A stretch of DNA of 64,000 nt from the NCBI GenBank assembly GCA_029237695.1, contig CM055265.1, positions 42,153,331 through 42,217,330 of the forward strand, given 5' to 3'. Positions within the stretch are counted from its first letter, which is position 1. The number at the start of each line of letters is the position of its first letter. The stretch is from Conchocele bisecta (lineage: Eukaryota; Mollusca; Bivalvia; Lucinida; Thyasiridae). Under the pieces are notes generated by a model. It made no database searches and was not told the DNA's origin. It saw only the letters and a program-made list of their open reading frames with translations. The translations under genes and the position numbers were made by a program. Positions 63,606 to 64,000 of the stretch are shown piece by piece.

Positions 63606-64000
63606 TTTGTTTATTAGAGTTTAACGGCCTATCAACAGCAAAGGTCATGTAAGGCCGGGCAAACGGGTTCGATCCCGTTTTAACCTGCTGCATTGGGGGG
63701 AAAATCCCAAAATCAGAACGGAATATTTACATCGAGAACAAATATATTCAGCCCTGGAATTAGAATAACCTGACCTGGTGCCAGGTCCTTACCACACCAA
63801 GTCACTTGGCCCCTTCCCCTAAAATAGGATTACGAATATCGTAATACTCACATAAGGGGTATAACCAGATTCAACTGTCGCATACAACATTCCAAAGACG
63901 TATGTGAGGGCCAAACCAGGTCTCCAGTCGGGATTCCGGTAAGGATGAACCCCGATCGTTAAATTACCCATCGCGTGCTCCCACCTGCCACCCACTCACA
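63605..64000 (+). repeat. SINE-A, complete reference copy (cut by window edge)
   Basis: Head gtttgtttattagagtttaa, then ggccgggcaaacgggttcga with the pol III B-box-like GGTTCGATCCC, then the body ttagaataacctgacctggt and tail ggattccggtaaggatgaac. No good A-box is seen, so tRNA ancestry is probable but unproven. Confidence 0.7.

Overview
The window is eukaryotic, AT-rich and dominated by repeats. It most likely comes from a bivalve mollusc. I infer this from tandem-core elements with (ACGG)n tracts and terminal hairpins (similar to the pearl/HINE elements described in bivalves), an element opening with AAGAGGGCCATGATGGCCCT and closing with a TCAGGTGAGCTAA hairpin, many foldback MITEs and tRNA-like SINEs. 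No prokaryotic gene organisation, CRISPR array, rRNA or tRNA gene is visible.

One host gene is recognisable, on the minus strand. It is a member of the HOIL-1 (RBCK1)/SHARPIN family, accessory subunits of the linear ubiquitin chain assembly complex (LUBAC). Eight exons can be placed with consensus splice sites and matching phases: 51558-51348 (PH-like fold resembling the SHARPIN N-terminus), 43725-43032 (Ser/Pro-rich linker ending in the LUBAC-tethering motif), 42332-42239 and 19559-19358 (ubiquitin-like domain in two halves), 16597-16482 (Pro-rich linker), 11456-11397 (short linker), 10188-10015 (NZF zinc finger plus a charged HOIL-1-like tail) and 6112 to about 5912 (linker or C-terminus). 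A ninth exon further upstream (57510-57415) is possible. Together the eight give 1752 bp of open frame. No RING-in-between-RING exons are seen. Either the protein ends SHARPIN-like at 5912, or the RBR lies beyond the left edge.

The introns are built almost wholly of mobile and tandem DNA. From left to right: SINE tails, TTAA-flanked MITEs and a LINE fragment (0-5 kb); a 62-75-bp array touching exon 8 (5.1-5.9 kb); a three-level transposon nest (6.5-9.8 kb); MITEs, a tetranucleotide array and foldbacks between exons 7 and 4 (10-19 kb); a repeat with YY1-like motifs (19.7-20.9 kb) and its inverted copy (32.1-33.7 kb); large foldbacks (21-24 kb); nested tandem-core elements (24.2-31.4 kb); a four-level nest (34.8-40.4 kb); a 27-bp minisatellite (40.4-42.2 kb) that starts at the splice donor of UBL exon 3 and is recognisably a runaway copy of that exon; a second nest (45.6-48.1 kb); a 39-bp minisatellite (49.5-50.5 kb); and MITEs, SINEs and foldbacks to the right edge.

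Most notable are the exon-derived minisatellite, the combination of PH-like, LTM, UBL and NZF parts in one gene, a coding exon pinned between two MITEs at 11 and 18 bp, and nests whose empty sites can be read inside this same window.
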